Shown in pieces: positions 5,284-6,433 of a DNA stretch of 6,433 nucleotides; position 1 is the stretch's first letter; each line of letters begins with the position of its first letter. A program made the translations under genes and the position numbers. The stretch lies in NCBI GenBank assembly GCA_018060635.1, contig JAGOVR010000088.1, positions 1-6,433 of the forward strand, given 5' to 3'. The notes under the pieces were generated by a model. It did not search any database. It was not told where the DNA came from and saw only the letters and a program-made list of their open reading frames with translations. Source of the DNA: Bacteriovoracaceae bacterium. GTDB lineage: Bacteria > Bdellovibrionota > Bacteriovoracia > Bacteriovoracales > Bacteriovoracaceae.

Positions 5284-6433
5284 CTAATATAAAACAGAAA
5301 CAAAATCGCAAGGGTAAGAATCAACTGTCTCTGCACTAATTGGTTTAGGATTTGTACCTAAAACAACAGGTGAGGCAGGATCATAAATAAAGGCAATATT
5401 ATTTGGTGATGTATCTGTTTCTGATGCGAAATACAATTTATTACCAATATTTTCAAAACAACCTGGGAAAGGAGCAAAGTTTGTAGCTGTCACCTCAATT
5501 GGTGTAGGATTTCCTGTAGGCGCTGTCATATCAATTTTTACCAGTCGAATACCATGGTTAGGACTGACCCCAGCAGAAGCAGTCAGATAAAGATCAGTTC
5601 CTATAACTTGGGCATCATTAGGACCCTCATTATTAATATATTCTGTACAACCCGTACATAGATCAATAGCTGTGGGAGTATTAGAAGGATTAGAAATATC
5701 CAGAACATAAAGCTGTCGACTAGTTCCATTATGTAGCGTTAGCCATAAATTATTTCCAGCCGCACCAAATACATAAGGCGAGCTACTATCCCCTAGTGTT
5801 GGAGTTAAATCTGCACCTGTCATTTGAGTAATTGTTGAATTAAGAGGATTATATTCTAAAAGCTCTGTATCAGGACTTGTGGCAGTGGTGGGACCTGCCA
5901 TATAAATTTTTCCATTTCCTGCTTTGACAAAGTCTTCAGCTCCGCAACAGCCACCTGCACTATTGGGATCGACATAAAGAGGATTACTAGCTCCAATAGC
6001 TTGGGTAGGATCCAAAATAGCAAAACCATAATCGGAAATAAGATTATTCTCGACTGATAAGTAAATTTTATCATCAATTACAGTACTTTTATACATATAC
6101 ATGGTTAAGTTATTGGACTGTGGATTAGAAACACTGATAGGTAAAGCTGGATCGTAAACAGTTACATTTTGATAACCAATAAAATAAATCTTACCATTTA
6201 TAAGTCTACTTAAATTAATAGCAATATCATTTTCATCAAATAAAAAAGTTAACGCTCCTGTCACAATATTATAACTCCAAATACCTTCTGTGGCTGAATT
6301 AGAACCATCCCAACCTTGAAAATACACCAATCCATTATGGGAAATAAGAGCTGACCCTTGATTAGTAGAATTATAATAATTTAGCTCATAGGTTCCTGTA
6401 ACAAGGCTTGTTGTATTAGCTACAGGATCATAC
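5284..6433 (-). CDS. repeat protein, probable beta-propeller, C-terminal 382 residues (partial)
   Basis: The frame is open from the window edge to TAG at 5286-5284. Hand translation of 6432-6331 adds 34 residues starting YDPVANTT, so the TTG at 6330 is not a real start. The visible part is a string of similar units with a strand motif of the form G-N/D/x-K/x-I/L-Y: NGLVYF (33-38), NGKIYF (79-84), DDKIYL (120-125), NGKIYM (173-178), GNNLWL (226-231), GTDLYL (278-283) and GNKLYF (330-335). Spacing is 41-53 residues, and YDP, LDP, YNP or SNP turns lie between. That pattern is usual for beta-propeller blades, and the first unit (YFQGWDGSNS...GIWSYNIVTG) recalls ELWxxDGT-type repeats. In-window Cys 162, 163, 259, 262, 325 and 375 fall just before repeat strands. 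The Asn/Thr/Ser/Pro-rich, Lys-poor composition suggests a secreted or surface protein; the signal peptide would be off-window. Substrate and role are unknown. Confidence 0.8.
   Translation of the reverse strand, partial: YDPVANTTSLVTGTYELNYYNSTNQGSALISHNGLVYFQGWDGSNSATEGIWSYNIVTGALTFLFDENDIAINLSRLINGKIYFIGYQNVTVYDPALPISVSNPQSNNLTMYMYKSTVIDDKIYLSVENNLISDYGFAILDPTQAIGASNPLYVDPNSAGGCCGAEDFVKAGNGKIYMAGPTTATSPDTELLEYNPLNSTITQMTGADLTPTLGDSSSPYVFGAAGNNLWLTLHNGTSRQLYVLDISNPSNTPTAIDLCTGCTEYINNEGPNDAQVIGTDLYLTASAGVSPNHGIRLVKIDMTAPTGNPTPIEVTATNFAPFPGCFENIGNKLYFASETDTSPNNIAFIYDPASPVVLGTNPKPISAETVDSYPCDFVSVLY

Noticed and set aside
5856..6077. A 73-codon minus-strand reading frame
   Set aside because: It is an out-of-frame shadow of the propeller-like gene on the same strand.
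6328..6330. A TTG start codon for the propeller-like gene
   Set aside because: The frame continues upstream to the window edge with repeat-like sequence (YDPVANTT...), so the true start is outside.

Overview
The window is AT-rich (roughly 35-38% G+C by eye) and holds six protein-coding regions. Two of them run off the ends. No RNA gene, CRISPR array, insertion sequence or origin was seen. Codon use looks uniform. The tightly packed ferrous-iron operon, the Cys-rich exported protein of no recognised family and the secreted propeller-type protein suggest a Gram-negative with many exported hypothetical proteins. A low-GC member of the Bdellovibrionota (Bacteriovorax-like) would fit, but this is a weak inference because no taxonomic marker gene is present.

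Region 1 (3399 down to 1, minus strand) is one compact operon in the order DtxR-family regulator, feoA, feoB, M3-family oligopeptidase. The junctions are an ATGA overlap (regulator/feoA), a TAATG overlap (feoA/feoB) and a 9-nt gap (feoB/peptidase) in which the peptidase's ribosome binding site overlaps the feoB stop codon. The expected logic is that the regulator senses metal, represses its own operon and so sets the level of the FeoA/FeoB ferrous-iron importer. The peptidase is co-translated but has no obvious iron role.

Region 2 (3400-3595) is the only real intergenic control region. It lies between the divergent regulator operon and the plus-strand gene. It holds an 18-bp near-perfect palindrome, TGTTTG-N6-CAAACA, that contains a consensus TTGACA -35 element reading towards the regulator. 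This is the best candidate for the autoregulatory operator. It also holds a 10-bp inverted repeat (3398-3407 and 3497-3506).

Region 3 (3596-5230, plus strand) encodes a 544-residue exported protein of unknown function with 12 cysteines, eight of them packed into residues 284-341. A strong, probably bidirectional, hairpin terminator (5232-5262) separates it from a convergent gene.

Region 4 (5284 to the window edge, minus strand) is the C-terminal part of a repeat protein that looks like a beta-propeller; its N-terminus lies outside the window.

The iron operon is a recognisable system. The less ordinary points are the regulator's apparent loss of one metal site and of its SH3 domain, the attached peptidase, the G4 variant in FeoB and the unidentified Cys-rich exported protein.
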